A stretch of DNA of 64,000 nt from Novosphingobium mathurense. Lineage in GTDB: Bacteria > Pseudomonadota > Alphaproteobacteria > Sphingomonadales > Sphingomonadaceae. The stretch lies in contig NZ_FVZE01000003.1 in the NCBI RefSeq assembly GCF_900168325.1, positions 434,001 through 498,000 on the forward strand. Reading direction: 5' to 3'. The number at the start of each line of letters is the position of its first letter. Position 1 is the first letter of the stretch. The translations under genes and the position numbers were made by a program. The notes under the pieces were generated by a model. The model was not told where the DNA came from, searched no databases, and saw only the letters and a list, made by a program, of their open reading frames with translations. Positions 10,201 through 18,053 of this stretch are shown here, piece by piece.

Positions 10201-10286
10201 AGGTCCGCAAGGAAGGGCAGGAGCAGGGAGAGGGCGAGCCCGAAATAGACAAGGGAGGGATGCCCGGATTTGACCTTATCCTTCAT
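7191..10286 (-). CDS. Membrane hybrid sensor histidine kinase with three receivers
   Basis: A 1031-aa sensor. Residues 10-110 contain four hydrophobic helices, then a GAF-like domain at about 140-280, a long glutamine/glutamate-rich coiled coil at 275-360, a HisKA domain with NMSHELRTPLN (His near 375), and a HATPase domain with RDTGVGIP and GGTGLGLSIS. Three receiver domains follow, starting near residues 639, 759 and 907, with aspartates in ILDMNLPD, VLDLNLPD and LMDVMMPEMDG. The architecture resembles GAF-coiled-coil hybrid kinases that accompany CheR/CheB proteins. It is the first gene of a three-gene overlapping operon and sits about 110 nt downstream of an EcfG-like promoter. The signal sensed is unknown. 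Confidence 0.93.
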   Translation of the reverse strand: MKDKVKSGHPSLVYFGLALSLLLPFLADLTFPLGTAVWVVYLLPVVLAYVAPSPIVPPVIAATATALAVLGFLFAPAGIDPSLAITNRSVGTAVTWLLAGVGYLFIRNRRTVLHERWLQSGQVGLAREISGEKKLDELGDAALRYLAAYLGARAGAIYIRNGQGYRRYATYGVPAEAPIPLRFDVSDGLLGQAVRERRSFVLDQVPDGYLYFGSSLGQAKPATLLIANAYADGVVNAVIELGLPASRVAHAQELLERVEGQLGVAIRSGKYRERLQELLAETQQQAEELQAQSEELRASNEELETQSRQLQDSAKELEAQQSELEQTNAQLEEQARQLEVQRDDLTRAQKSLKTQAGDLEQASRYKSEFLANMSHELRTPLNSLLIMARLLAENRSGNLTEEQVRHAQTIETSGNDLLILINDVLDISKIEAGKVELDPHVTGVSGIAEKLRRLFEPAATDKGLEFAIEIDEPDLALETDPQRVEQVLKNFLSNAIKFTDRGRIALSVARQTDDRIAFTVRDTGVGIPSDQQGAIFEAFRQADGSVSRKYGGTGLGLSISRELAHLLGGEVAVESAPGEGSAFSLVLPAKFSSPAGQVAPRPAPAPSAARSKPVPAPAAPVRSPDAPEDDRERLTADDRVILIVEDDPVFARILRDLVREQGFSTLIADTADEGALLARQYVPNAVILDMNLPDHTGLSVLDRIKRDVRTRHIPVHVVSVDDESQTALASGAMGYLFKPVQREQLVQMLESLEQRMVQRMRRVLVVEDDAKQAESVSLLLGSRDVETVEAFSAAQCFEMLGRESFDCMVLDLNLPDASGMELLERLSADESVPFPPVIVYTGCDLSAAEELKLRRYSKSIIVKGAKSPERLLDEVTLFLHKVVSDLPEPQQQLIAKSLNRDEALQGRNVLVVEDDIRNIYALSSVLEPHGVNVRIARNGIEALNALDEAITGSTPVELVLMDVMMPEMDGLTATRKIREREWGRTLPIIALTAKAMARDQQECIEAGASDYLSKPLDVDKLLSLVRVWMPR

Positions 10287-10401
10287 CCCTCAAGCCACTC
10301 GTGGAGCGAGTGAGAAGAACTTCCGGCCACCGCGCACGAATTGCGCCTGCTGCCGGTACCTGACGATTGCATCGAGAAATCCCCTGTGTCGACTGCGCGC
10401 T

Positions 10402-10426
10402 AACGCACGAAATCGACACGGGTTCC
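10402..10426 (-). promoter_or_regulatory. EcfG-type (general stress) promoter of the kinase operon
   Basis: On the minus strand, GGAAC (10426-10422) is followed by exactly 16 nt and CGTT (10405-10402), the consensus of EcfG sigma-factor promoters in alphaproteobacteria. It points at the hybrid kinase starting at 10286, leaving a leader of about 110 nt. The motif match is perfect, but one such match is expected by chance in roughly 64 kb, so its position is the main support. The rest of the 214-nt gap between 10287 and 10500 shows nothing else clear. Confidence 0.6.
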
Positions 10427-10500
10427 CGTAATTTGCGATCAGACATTTGATCCGCGCCTATGGAAATGCCTTCTGAGCCGCAATCCCCATTCCGGCGCGG

Positions 10501-11937
10501 TCATGGCGCTGCCGATGTAATTGCGTGCGGTCTGTCCTGCCAGGTGCCGCCAAGGGCGCGGAAGAGATCGACTTGGGCGCGGGCCACACCCTGTGTCGCC
10601 TGTGCGTAGGCGGCTTCGGACTGGGCGAGGGTGCGCTGTGCGTCGAGGACGTCGAGCGCGTCGATCTGACCGCGGCTCTGGCGGGCGATGCTTACTTGCG
10701 CGGCGCGGTCCGCGGCTTCTCGTGCCGATGCCAGCTGTTGTTTGTGCAGCAGGGCATTGCGGTAGGCCGAGAGTGCCGTCTCGGTTTCTTCAAGGGCATG
10801 CAGGACAGTGCCGTCGAAGGCGGCAAGGTCTGCCTTGGTATCGGCCTTCGCTTCGCCGATCCGGGCGCGGATCGCTTCCTGGTTGGGGAAGGCCCACGAG
10901 ATCAGCGGTCCCAGCAGCCATCGCAATGGTCCACCTGCAAAGATGTCGGTCGCGCCCACCGCAGTGGTTCCGACCGATCCGCCCAGCGTGATGCGTGGAT
11001 AGAGGTCGGCGGTGGCGACGCCGATGCGGGCTGTATCGGCGGCGAGACGGCGCTCTGCGGCCCTGACGTCGGGACGTTGGGCAAGCAGCGCCCGGCCATC
11101 GCCTACCGGGATAGGCTGGGTTACGTCAGGTGTCGTGCGGCGTTCGCGTGCGGCCGCGGGGAGGTCCTGCGGGGTCTTGCCGGTGAGGGTTGCCAGGCGG
11201 AAGAGGGCCGCATCGCGCTGGGCCTGGAACGCCGGGATCGCCGCGGCCTGTTCATCGCGTAGCTGCGTGACGCGGATGACATCGAGCTTCTGGTTGAGAC
11301 CGCGTTCGAAACGCGCGCCGGTGATGCGCACCGAGCGGTCGAGCAGGTCGACCGTGCGCTGCGCGACGGCAAGCTGCTCGGCATAACTGGCGGCATCGAC
11401 ATAGGCGCGGACGGTGTCGGCCACGACCGTGACCCGCACGGCATCGGCATCTTCCTGCGCGGCACCGAGGCCTGCGCGCGATGCCTCGATCCCGCGCGAA
11501 ACCCGGCCGAACAGGTCCACCTCGTATGATACCGAGAGCCCGGCGTCGACTGTTCTTCCTTCCCGATCCGCACCGGGCAGGGTGCGCGCTTGCGATGCCC
11601 GGCCGTAAGTCCCCGAGCCCTCGATGGAGGTCTGGGGCAGGATCTGCGAACGCGTGCCGCGCAGGCTGGCCCGCGCTCGCTCGATCCGGGCGACCGCCAC
11701 CCTGATATCGGTATTGGCTGCCAGGGCATCGGAGACGAGTGCGTCGAGCACCGGATCGTCATAGAGCCGCCACCAGTCGGCCTGCGCCGGGCTCGTCGCC
11801 ACTTCGGGTGACGCCGCGCCGATGAAGTCGGCTTCGGCACGCGCAGGAGGCGCAGGCGCTACATAGTCGGGCCCGGCAGCGCAGGCCGCGAGGCTGGTCG
11901 CGGCAAGCAATGCGGCAAGGAGATGGCGTGCATTCAT
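10501..11937 (-). CDS. RND efflux outer-membrane factor, NodT-family lipoprotein
   Basis: The TolC/OprM-like outer-membrane channel of the tripartite pump encoded here. The ATG at 11937 follows a GGAG 10 nt upstream and opens a lipoprotein signal with lipobox LAAC, then GPDYVAP, typical of NodT-family factors. Two OEP repeats follow, with the second repeat containing RPDVRAAERRLAADTARIGVATADLYP. The length of about 478 aa is normal. It is the last gene of the operon, 14 nt after the RND permease. The upstream in-frame extension to 12036 lacks signal or homology and is discarded. Confidence 0.95.
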   Translation of the reverse strand: MNARHLLAALLAATSLAACAAGPDYVAPAPPARAEADFIGAASPEVATSPAQADWWRLYDDPVLDALVSDALAANTDIRVAVARIERARASLRGTRSQILPQTSIEGSGTYGRASQARTLPGADREGRTVDAGLSVSYEVDLFGRVSRGIEASRAGLGAAQEDADAVRVTVVADTVRAYVDAASYAEQLAVAQRTVDLLDRSVRITGARFERGLNQKLDVIRVTQLRDEQAAAIPAFQAQRDAALFRLATLTGKTPQDLPAAARERRTTPDVTQPIPVGDGRALLAQRPDVRAAERRLAADTARIGVATADLYPRITLGGSVGTTAVGATDIFAGGPLRWLLGPLISWAFPNQEAIRARIGEAKADTKADLAAFDGTVLHALEETETALSAYRNALLHKQQLASAREAADRAAQVSIARQSRGQIDALDVLDAQRTLAQSEAAYAQATQGVARAQVDLFRALGGTWQDRPHAITSAAP

Positions 11938-11951
11938 CGGGGTAACTCCTT

Positions 11952-14900
11952 TCACTCCGCCGGGGCGGGCAGGGGATAGTTCTCCTGCGAACCGGCTGAA
12001 GGTTTGCGGCGCAGCCGCTCGCCAAGTGCGCGGCACACGACATAGAAGGTCGGGGTGAACAGCAGGCCGAAGCCGGTGACGCCGACCATGCCGAAGAACA
12101 CGGCGGTGCCCAGTGCCTGTCGCAGTTCCGCCCCTGCGCCCTGCGCGATCACCAGCGGCACGGCGCCCAGGATGAAGGCGAAGCTGGTCATCAGGATCGG
12201 ACGCAGGCGGGTGCGCGCGGCAAAGACGGCGGCCTCGACCGGCGACATGCCCTGTTCGTCCTCGGCCTGCCTGGCGAATTCAACCACGAGGATTGCGTTC
12301 TTGGCTGCCAGCGCGATCAGGACCACGAGGCCGATCTGGGTCAGGATGTTGTTATCCATGCCCCTGATGTCGACACCCAGCATGGCCGCAAACAGGCACA
12401 TCGGCACGATCAGGATGATCGCCAGCGGCAGGGTCAGGCTCTCATACTGCGCTGCAAGGACAAGGAAGACGAACAGTACGGCCATACCGAAGACGACACC
12501 GGCTGTATTGCCGGCGCTGGTCTGCTGGAAGGCGATGCCGGTCCATTCGTGGCCGTAACCTGCCGGCAGCGTATCGTCGGCGATGCGCTCCATCGTCGTC
12601 AGCGCCTGTCCGGTCGAAAAGCCTGGTGCGACGCTTCCGTCGACTTCGACCGCGCGCTGCAGGTTGTAGCGCACGACACGGTAGGGGCCGGTCTTGTCCT
12701 CGAAGGTCGCGACCGAACCGATCGGCACCATCGCGCCCGAGTTCGAGCGGGTCTTGAGGTTGGCAATGTCTGCCGTCGTCCCGCGATAGGGTGAATCCGC
12801 CTGTGCAGTGACGCGATAGGTACGGCCCAGCAGGTTGAAGTCGTTGACGAAGGCGGAGCCGAGATAGACCTGCAGCGCTTCGAACACGCGTTCGGGAGGG
12901 ACGCCCAGCATGTCCGCCTTGCGCCGGTCGACATCGGCATAGACGCGCGGGGTGTTGAGGTTGAACAGGGTATAGACCTGCTTCAGTTCGGGCGTCTGGT
13001 TCGCCTGCGCGATCATCGCGCCTGCGGCTTTTGCCAGCTCGGCATAGCCGCGCCCGTCCTTGTCCTCCACGATCATCCGATAGCCGCCGGGAGGGACGAT
13101 GCCGTTGATGGTTGGCGGGGGCAGCAGCAGGACCTGTGCCTTGTCGAAGCCCTTCAGCGCGGCTTGCGCCTGTTCCATGATCCCGGCGTAGGTGACGCCC
13201 AGCTTCTTGCGCTCCTCGAAGCTCTTGAACGGGAAGTAGATGGCGGCGGCATCGGGGGCAGCCGTGCGCGAGGGGCCGTGGAAGCCGGCAAACATCACCG
13301 CGCCGCGCAGGCCCTTGACCGGAAGGATGCGCCTGGCGACTTCCTGGGTTGCTGCATCGGTTCGCGACAGCGAGGAACCGGGCGGCAGGAAGATCGCCGC
13401 CATGAAATAGCCTTGGTCCTGTTGCGGCACGAAGCCGGTCGGGGTTGCCCAGAACAGGCCGACAGTCGCGGCAATGAGCGCGCCGTAGGTTGCCATCATG
13501 CGCACCGGCTTTCTGACGAGGCGCAAGGTAAGCCCCGCATAGGCTGTGCTCATCCGTTCGAACCCGCGATTGAAGCGGTCGGCTGCGGAATGCAGTGCGC
13601 GCTTCCAGCGCGGTGCATCGTCGGGCAGGGCATGGCGTTCGCGCAGCAGGATCGCCGCCAGTGCCGGCGACAGTGTGAGCGAGATCAGCAGCGAGATCGC
13701 CGTTGCGGTCGAGATCGTGACGGCAAACTGCTTGTAGAACGCCCCCGATATGCCGGAGATGAACAGGGTGGGCACGAAGACCGCGCAGAGCACCAGGACG
13801 ATGGCGACAAGCGCGCCGGAAACTTCGTCCATCGAGCGGCGGGCGGCGTCGATCGGGCGCATCCCTTCCTCGATGTAACGTTCGACGTTCTCGACCACGA
13901 CGATGGCGTCATCGACGACAATGCCGATCGCGAGTACCATGCCGAAGAGCGAGAGATTGTTGAGCGAATAGCCGACCGCCGCGAGCATGATGGCGGTGCC
14001 GATCAGCGACACCGGGATGGCCACGATGGGGATGACCGCCGCGCGCCAGTTCTGCAGGAAGACAAGGATGACGAGGACGACCAGCACCACTGCCTCGAGC
14101 AGGGTGTGATAGACCGCGTCGATCGACTGGCCGATGAATTCGGTGGGATTGTAGATCACCGAATATTCCAGGCCCTGCGGGAACGACTTGGAGAGCTCGT
14201 CCATCTGCGCGCGAACCGCCTGCGCGGAATCGAGCGCGTTCGAACCCGGGCGTTGCATTACGGCCATGACTACGGTCGGATTGCCCGAAAGATAAGTGTT
14301 GGTCGTGTAGTCCTGTGCGCCGAGTTCGACCCGGGCGACGTCGCCCACGCGCACCTGCCGGCCGTCCGCATCGGTGCGCACGATGACATCGCCGAACTGC
14401 TCGGGCGTCTTCAGGCGGCCCTGCAGTTCCACGCCGATCTGGTAGGCGTTGCCGGTGTCGAACGGCGGTTGGCCGAGCGCGCCGGAGGAAACCTGCACGT
14501 TCTGCGCGCGCAGGGCCGAGACGATTTCGCCCGCGGTTAGGTCCAGCGCGGCTGCCTTGCCCGGATCGATCCATATCCGCATGCCGTAGTCGCGCGCGCC
14601 GAACAGGCGCACATCGCCCACGCCGTCGATGCGGGCCAGCTTGTCCTTTACCTGGGTCAGGGCATAGTTCGAAAGGTAGTCGCGATCGAACGTGCCGTCG
14701 GGCGACTGCAGGTTCACCACCATCAGGAAGTCGGGCGAGGACTTGCGGGTGACGACACCGAGTTGCTGCACTTCCTGTGGCAAGCGCGGGGTCGCCACGG
14801 CAACGCGGTTCTGCACGAGAACCTGCGCGGCATCGAGATCGGTGCCGATCTTGAAGGTAACGGTGATCGTCACCTTGCCGTCGCCGGTCGACTGAGAATC

Positions 14901-15140
14901 CATGTAGAGCATGTCGTCGACGCCGTTGATCTCCTGTTCGATCGGCGCGGCGACAGTGTCGGCTACGGTTTCGGCGGAGGCGCCGGGATATTGCGCGCTC
15001 ACCGTAACGGTGGGCGGGACGATGTCGGGGTACTGGGTGACGGGAAGGCCGATGAACGCAAGCGCCCCCACCACGGTGATGATCACCGCGATGACGCCTG
15101 CGAAGATCGGCCGGTCGATGAAGAACCGGGAAAATCGCAT
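11952..15140 (-). CDS. RND multidrug efflux permease, HAE1 (AcrB/MexB-like)
   Basis: The inner-membrane proton-driven pump. Length 1062 aa and the start MRFSRFFIDRPIFAGVIAV match the HAE1 family. The TM4 motif GIVVDDAIVVVENVER contains the paired aspartates of the proton relay, and the two large periplasmic loops and second half (VVFGMAVLFVFLVLAAQYES) are intact. It lies between its adaptor gene (62-nt gap) and the outer-membrane factor. HAE1 pumps export amphiphilic drugs, solvents and bile-salt-like compounds; the specific substrate here is not evident. Confidence 0.96.
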   Translation of the reverse strand: MRFSRFFIDRPIFAGVIAVIITVVGALAFIGLPVTQYPDIVPPTVTVSAQYPGASAETVADTVAAPIEQEINGVDDMLYMDSQSTGDGKVTITVTFKIGTDLDAAQVLVQNRVAVATPRLPQEVQQLGVVTRKSSPDFLMVVNLQSPDGTFDRDYLSNYALTQVKDKLARIDGVGDVRLFGARDYGMRIWIDPGKAAALDLTAGEIVSALRAQNVQVSSGALGQPPFDTGNAYQIGVELQGRLKTPEQFGDVIVRTDADGRQVRVGDVARVELGAQDYTTNTYLSGNPTVVMAVMQRPGSNALDSAQAVRAQMDELSKSFPQGLEYSVIYNPTEFIGQSIDAVYHTLLEAVVLVVLVILVFLQNWRAAVIPIVAIPVSLIGTAIMLAAVGYSLNNLSLFGMVLAIGIVVDDAIVVVENVERYIEEGMRPIDAARRSMDEVSGALVAIVLVLCAVFVPTLFISGISGAFYKQFAVTISTATAISLLISLTLSPALAAILLRERHALPDDAPRWKRALHSAADRFNRGFERMSTAYAGLTLRLVRKPVRMMATYGALIAATVGLFWATPTGFVPQQDQGYFMAAIFLPPGSSLSRTDAATQEVARRILPVKGLRGAVMFAGFHGPSRTAAPDAAAIYFPFKSFEERKKLGVTYAGIMEQAQAALKGFDKAQVLLLPPPTINGIVPPGGYRMIVEDKDGRGYAELAKAAGAMIAQANQTPELKQVYTLFNLNTPRVYADVDRRKADMLGVPPERVFEALQVYLGSAFVNDFNLLGRTYRVTAQADSPYRGTTADIANLKTRSNSGAMVPIGSVATFEDKTGPYRVVRYNLQRAVEVDGSVAPGFSTGQALTTMERIADDTLPAGYGHEWTGIAFQQTSAGNTAGVVFGMAVLFVFLVLAAQYESLTLPLAIILIVPMCLFAAMLGVDIRGMDNNILTQIGLVVLIALAAKNAILVVEFARQAEDEQGMSPVEAAVFAARTRLRPILMTSFAFILGAVPLVIAQGAGAELRQALGTAVFFGMVGVTGFGLLFTPTFYVVCRALGERLRRKPSAGSQENYPLPAPAE

Positions 15141-15202
15141 GATAATGTGCCCCTGCTAGGGGGACGCGTGCCTGGGGCGATCGCGTCCCCGTTACGGGTG
15201 GA

Positions 15203-16480
15203 TCAGTTGTTGAGGGTCGCCTGCGAGGCCATCGGCACCGATGCGCCCGGGGCGGTGATCGTATGCGTATTGGCCGCGATCATGCCCCTGCGGGTCTCGA
15301 CCTTGGTGCCGGTGACGGCGGCCTGATAGTTCGAGATCACGACGCGGTCGTCCTTGGAAAGGCCCGAACGGATCACCCGCAGGCCGTCGACCAGCGGGCC
15401 GAGTTCGACCGGCTTGGCAGCGACCGTCCCGTCGTTGTTGACGGTCAGCACCACCTTGCGTGCCTGATCGGTCTGCACCGCATCGTCAGGCACCAGCAGG
15501 GCTCGGGTCTTTCCGCTTTCAGCGAGGCGCATGTTGCCGAACATGCCCGGGGTAAGGAAGCCGTTGGGATTGTCGAGTACGGCGCGGACCCGGATCGTGC
15601 CCGAGCGTGGGTCGAGACCGTTGTCGGTGAAGTCGAGTTTGCCGTTCCACTTGTATTCGGCTTCGTCCTGCAGGCGCACCTGCACGCGTGCGGGGGCATG
15701 GCTCGCTTCCTGCTCGCGCCGGGCCTTGAGGAACAGCGCTTCGGAAGCATCGAAAGTGAAATAGATCGGGTCGACGGCATTGATCGTGGTCAGCAGCGTT
15801 GCGTTGGCGTTGTTGTCGCCGGAGACGAGGTTGCCGATATCGACGCGCCGGTCCGAGATGCGGCCGGAGATCGGCGCGCGCACTGTGGTGAACTCCACCT
15901 CGAGCGCGCGCTGCCGTTCGCGGGCCAGGGCGGCGGCCAGTGCCGCCTGCGCCGAACGCATGCGGGTGCGAAGCTGGTCTACTTCGCTGGCGGCCATGGC
16001 CTCGTCTCCTGTCAGCCCGGCCACGCGATCGTAGTCGGAGCGGGCCAGTGCCAAAGCGCTGCGTGCCGCGGCGACGTTTGCCTGAGCCTCGGCAAGGGCG
16101 GCACGGTATGGCCGCTGGTCGACGGTGAAAAGCGGCTGGCCCTTGCGGACGAATTCGCCGTCCTTGAAGTAGATCCGGGTAATCGCCCCGGATACGCGCG
16201 GACGCACTTCGACCGATTGGCTGGGCGCGAAGCGGCCGACGTAGTCGTCCCACTGCGTTACGTCGCGCACCAGCGGATTGGCAGCCTGGACCTGGGGGAC
16301 AGGCATCGCCACCGCCTCGGCCTTGCTGTCGTGAAGCAGGTTCCATCCGATTCCGGCTCCAGCCAGTGCAACGATACCGGCAAACGCGGCGAAACGCTTC
16401 CGCTGCCGGGTGCGTGCGTGACGCTCGCCCGAGGCAAGGAAGGACTGTTCGGGAATGTCGATCTTCGCAGGGAAATTCAC
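15203..16480 (-). CDS. RND efflux periplasmic adaptor (membrane fusion protein)
   Basis: Links the RND pump to the outer-membrane channel. The GTG at 16480 is chosen: it forms a GTGA overlap with the stop of the upstream small gene, and the protein then reads with one N-terminal membrane helix (FAAFAGIVALAGAGIGW, about residues 28-46). The HlyD/AcrA order follows: barrel-sandwich halves (VRPRVSGAITRIYFKDGEFV and FTTVRAPISGRISDR) around a helical hairpin, then beta-barrel and membrane-proximal domains. An in-frame extension to 17083 is only read-through of another frame of the small gene and leader. The length of about 425 aa is normal for adaptors with an uncleaved anchor. Confidence 0.94.
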   Translation of the reverse strand: MNFPAKIDIPEQSFLASGERHARTRQRKRFAAFAGIVALAGAGIGWNLLHDSKAEAVAMPVPQVQAANPLVRDVTQWDDYVGRFAPSQSVEVRPRVSGAITRIYFKDGEFVRKGQPLFTVDQRPYRAALAEAQANVAAARSALALARSDYDRVAGLTGDEAMAASEVDQLRTRMRSAQAALAAALARERQRALEVEFTTVRAPISGRISDRRVDIGNLVSGDNNANATLLTTINAVDPIYFTFDASEALFLKARREQEASHAPARVQVRLQDEAEYKWNGKLDFTDNGLDPRSGTIRVRAVLDNPNGFLTPGMFGNMRLAESGKTRALLVPDDAVQTDQARKVVLTVNNDGTVAAKPVELGPLVDGLRVIRSGLSKDDRVVISNYQAAVTGTKVETRRGMIAANTHTITAPGASVPMASQATLNN

Positions 16481-16884
16481 GCAGCCAGCCTCCGGAACGG
16501 GGCGCGCTTGCGCCCGATGGTATCGATGACGGCGCCGACCTGCGCCTCGCTGTAGCCGGCGGCCTGAGCGTCCCGCACGGCAGAAACCGGGAGTGTGAAG
16601 CCCTTGTGCCAGGCCTGCACGGCCAGCCTGCGCAGGGCCTCGAGCCGTTCGTTGGCAAGGACCGGCGAGATCGGTTGCGGGCCGAGTATCAGCCGTGCGA
16701 GCCAGGACCGCTTGCGCTGCGGACGCAGTGTTTCGAGGCTGTCGCTGCGAGCCAGTTCGACGATGCGGTGCTCGAGGTCGGACAGTGCGGATACCGAGAG
16801 GTAACGCCGGGCTTCCTGTACGGACCTGTCGGCAGGCGCCGACAGTGCCTCCGGCGCCGCATCGGTGAAATCGATGAAGGCCAT
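16477..16884 (-). CDS. Unrecognised 135-aa protein heading the efflux operon
   Basis: I do not recognise this family. The ATG at 16884 has GGGAG 8 nt upstream and the gene ends in a 4-nt GTGA overlap with the adaptor gene, so it is very likely translated and coupled to it. The protein is soluble and has no signal peptide. Its first half is acidic then helical (RRYLSVSALSDLEHRIVEL), it has a basic middle (RPQRKRSWLARLILG), and the C-terminal third (VSAVRDAQAAGYSEAQVGAVID) resembles a small helical sensing or binding module ending in RKRAPFRRLAA. It could be a peripheral accessory or regulator of the pump; there is no direct evidence for either. Confidence 0.75.
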   Translation of the reverse strand: MAFIDFTDAAPEALSAPADRSVQEARRYLSVSALSDLEHRIVELARSDSLETLRPQRKRSWLARLILGPQPISPVLANERLEALRRLAVQAWHKGFTLPVSAVRDAQAAGYSEAQVGAVIDTIGRKRAPFRRLAA

Positions 16885-16904
16885 GGTTGTACTCCCTGAA
16901 ACGA

Positions 16905-16949
16905 CCGGCGCGCGCCCCGAGGGGCGGGGGGAAAGAAGGCGCGCGCCGG
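16905..16949 (-). promoter_or_regulatory. GC-rich leader hairpins before the efflux operon
   Basis: The untranslated leader of the efflux operon contains a perfect 12-bp inverted repeat (16905-16916 with 16938-16949, loop 21 nt) ending about 20 nt before the start codon at 16884. A second, mutually exclusive hairpin with 6-bp arms (CGCCCC-GA-GGGGCG) uses part of the first stem and its loop. Either could influence translation of the first cistron. From the promoter near 17173 the leader would be about 280 nt, which is long for a plain leader. The rest of the 16885-17306 gap holds the promoter described separately. Confidence 0.45.
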
Positions 16950-17172
16950 CCCGTTCCCGGCGCAAAGGGGCCGGGAAATCTAGATGCATTCAGCCTTCCG
17001 CACAGACGGGCATGCGCGCCCTTCATGGCAGCTGGCTTGGGTTTAAAGTGTCGGAGGCCACCCGCGGGGGGAGCGGAGGGCACCGGAATTCAGCCGGGGG
17101 GAACCGGTTTGGCAATTGCAGTCATCAGACTTCCTTGCGGTGAGTCGGGGGACTGCGTTCTGTACTGCATGG

Positions 17173-17200
17173 TATATATTGCGATGCGCAATTCCGTCAA
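17173..17200 (-). promoter_or_regulatory. Efflux-operon promoter with palindromic operator in the spacer
   Basis: Minus-strand -35 TTGACG (17200-17195) and -10 TATATA (17178-17173) are separated by 16 nt. Nearly the whole spacer is a palindrome, ATTGCG-ATG-CGCAAT (17178-17192), exactly where a TetR dimer would block RNA polymerase. The tetR gene ends about 107 nt upstream on the same strand. A second inverted pair, GACCGGTAA at 17215-17223 and its exact complement at 17287-17295, lies between promoter and tetR and may be another regulatory element. Confidence 0.6.
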
Positions 17201-17306
17201 GCGCATTCTATACTGACCGGTAAACTATTCCTTTGGGGCCTGCAAGCTTGTGGTGAAGCAGGAATTTCTGTGATTTTAGCTTCGGCTTACCGGTCGAATG
17301 GACGTG

Positions 17307-17918
17307 TCAGCGACCGGGCCACATGGTCAGGAAAGTATCGACGACTGCATCGAGATCCTTGCGCTCAGCGCCGACCTGAGCCTTGACCGAGAGGCCCTGA
17401 AGGACCGTCAGCAGGCACTGGGCCAGCGCTTTTGCATCGACGTTTTCGGGAAGGTCGCCTTCGGCCTTGGCCCTTTCGAAGCGCTCGACGACGGCTGCTT
17501 CGGAGGAGGCGCGGCGTGCCACGACTTCCTTACGGATCGATTCTGCCTCTGTGGTGCAGGCCACCGAACTGATGACGCCCATGCAGCCTTGCGGGTCGCT
17601 GTCGCCGCAGTGAGTCTTCACCGCACCGCGCAGGATGCGATTCGCCACTTCGCGTGCCGTTGGCGCATCCAGCGACGTCTTGATATAGCAGAGCTTGTCG
17701 CGCTCGTAGAGATCGAGGGCCTTCTTGAAGAGGGCTTCCTTGTTGCCGAAACAGGCATAGAGGCTGGGCTTGGTAATGCCCATGGCCTCGGTAAGCTCGG
17801 CCATGGAGGCGCCTTCGTAGCCGTGCTTCCAAAACACGCGCAGGGCGCTTGCCAGCGCTTCCTCGGGATCGAATTCCCGCGGACGGCCGCGTGTCTTGGT
17901 TGAAGCTGAGCATTCCAT
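17307..17918 (-). CDS. TetR/AcrR-family transcriptional regulator
   Basis: A 203-aa repressor with an N-terminal TetR helix-turn-helix (residues 15-62; GRPREFDPEEAL, then GITKPSLYACFGNKEALF). The ligand-binding half contains CGDSDPQGCMGVIS, a feature of the TetR_C group close to those controlling efflux or electrophile-responsive genes; its several cysteines could serve in sensing. It is immediately upstream of, and in the same direction as, the efflux operon, whose promoter carries a fitting palindrome, so it is the probable local repressor. The ATG at 17918 is used. The partial palindrome TACC-GAGT-GGTA overlaps its own start and may allow autoregulation. Confidence 0.92.
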   Translation of the reverse strand: MECSASTKTRGRPREFDPEEALASALRVFWKHGYEGASMAELTEAMGITKPSLYACFGNKEALFKKALDLYERDKLCYIKTSLDAPTAREVANRILRGAVKTHCGDSDPQGCMGVISSVACTTEAESIRKEVVARRASSEAAVVERFERAKAEGDLPENVDAKALAQCLLTVLQGLSVKAQVGAERKDLDAVVDTFLTMWPGR

Positions 17919-18053
17919 ACCGAGTGGTACATAGTGATTGCCCTCCGTCTCGTCCAGTCATGCCTTGCATGGGCCGGTTGAGACGGAGGGCCGTTCGCGT
18001 CCTGCGCTAGTTCATTGTGCTCAGACTATCTGCGCCCTTGGCGTCAGCACGCT

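Noticed and set aside
13164..14540. Long plus-strand open frame (458 codons) opposite the RND permease
   Set aside because: A low-complexity, charged translation antisense to a well-defined pump gene.
16481..17083. In-frame N-terminal extension of the efflux adaptor
   Set aside because: It reads through the small first cistron and the leader in the wrong frame; the GTG at 16480 gives a normal adaptor start.
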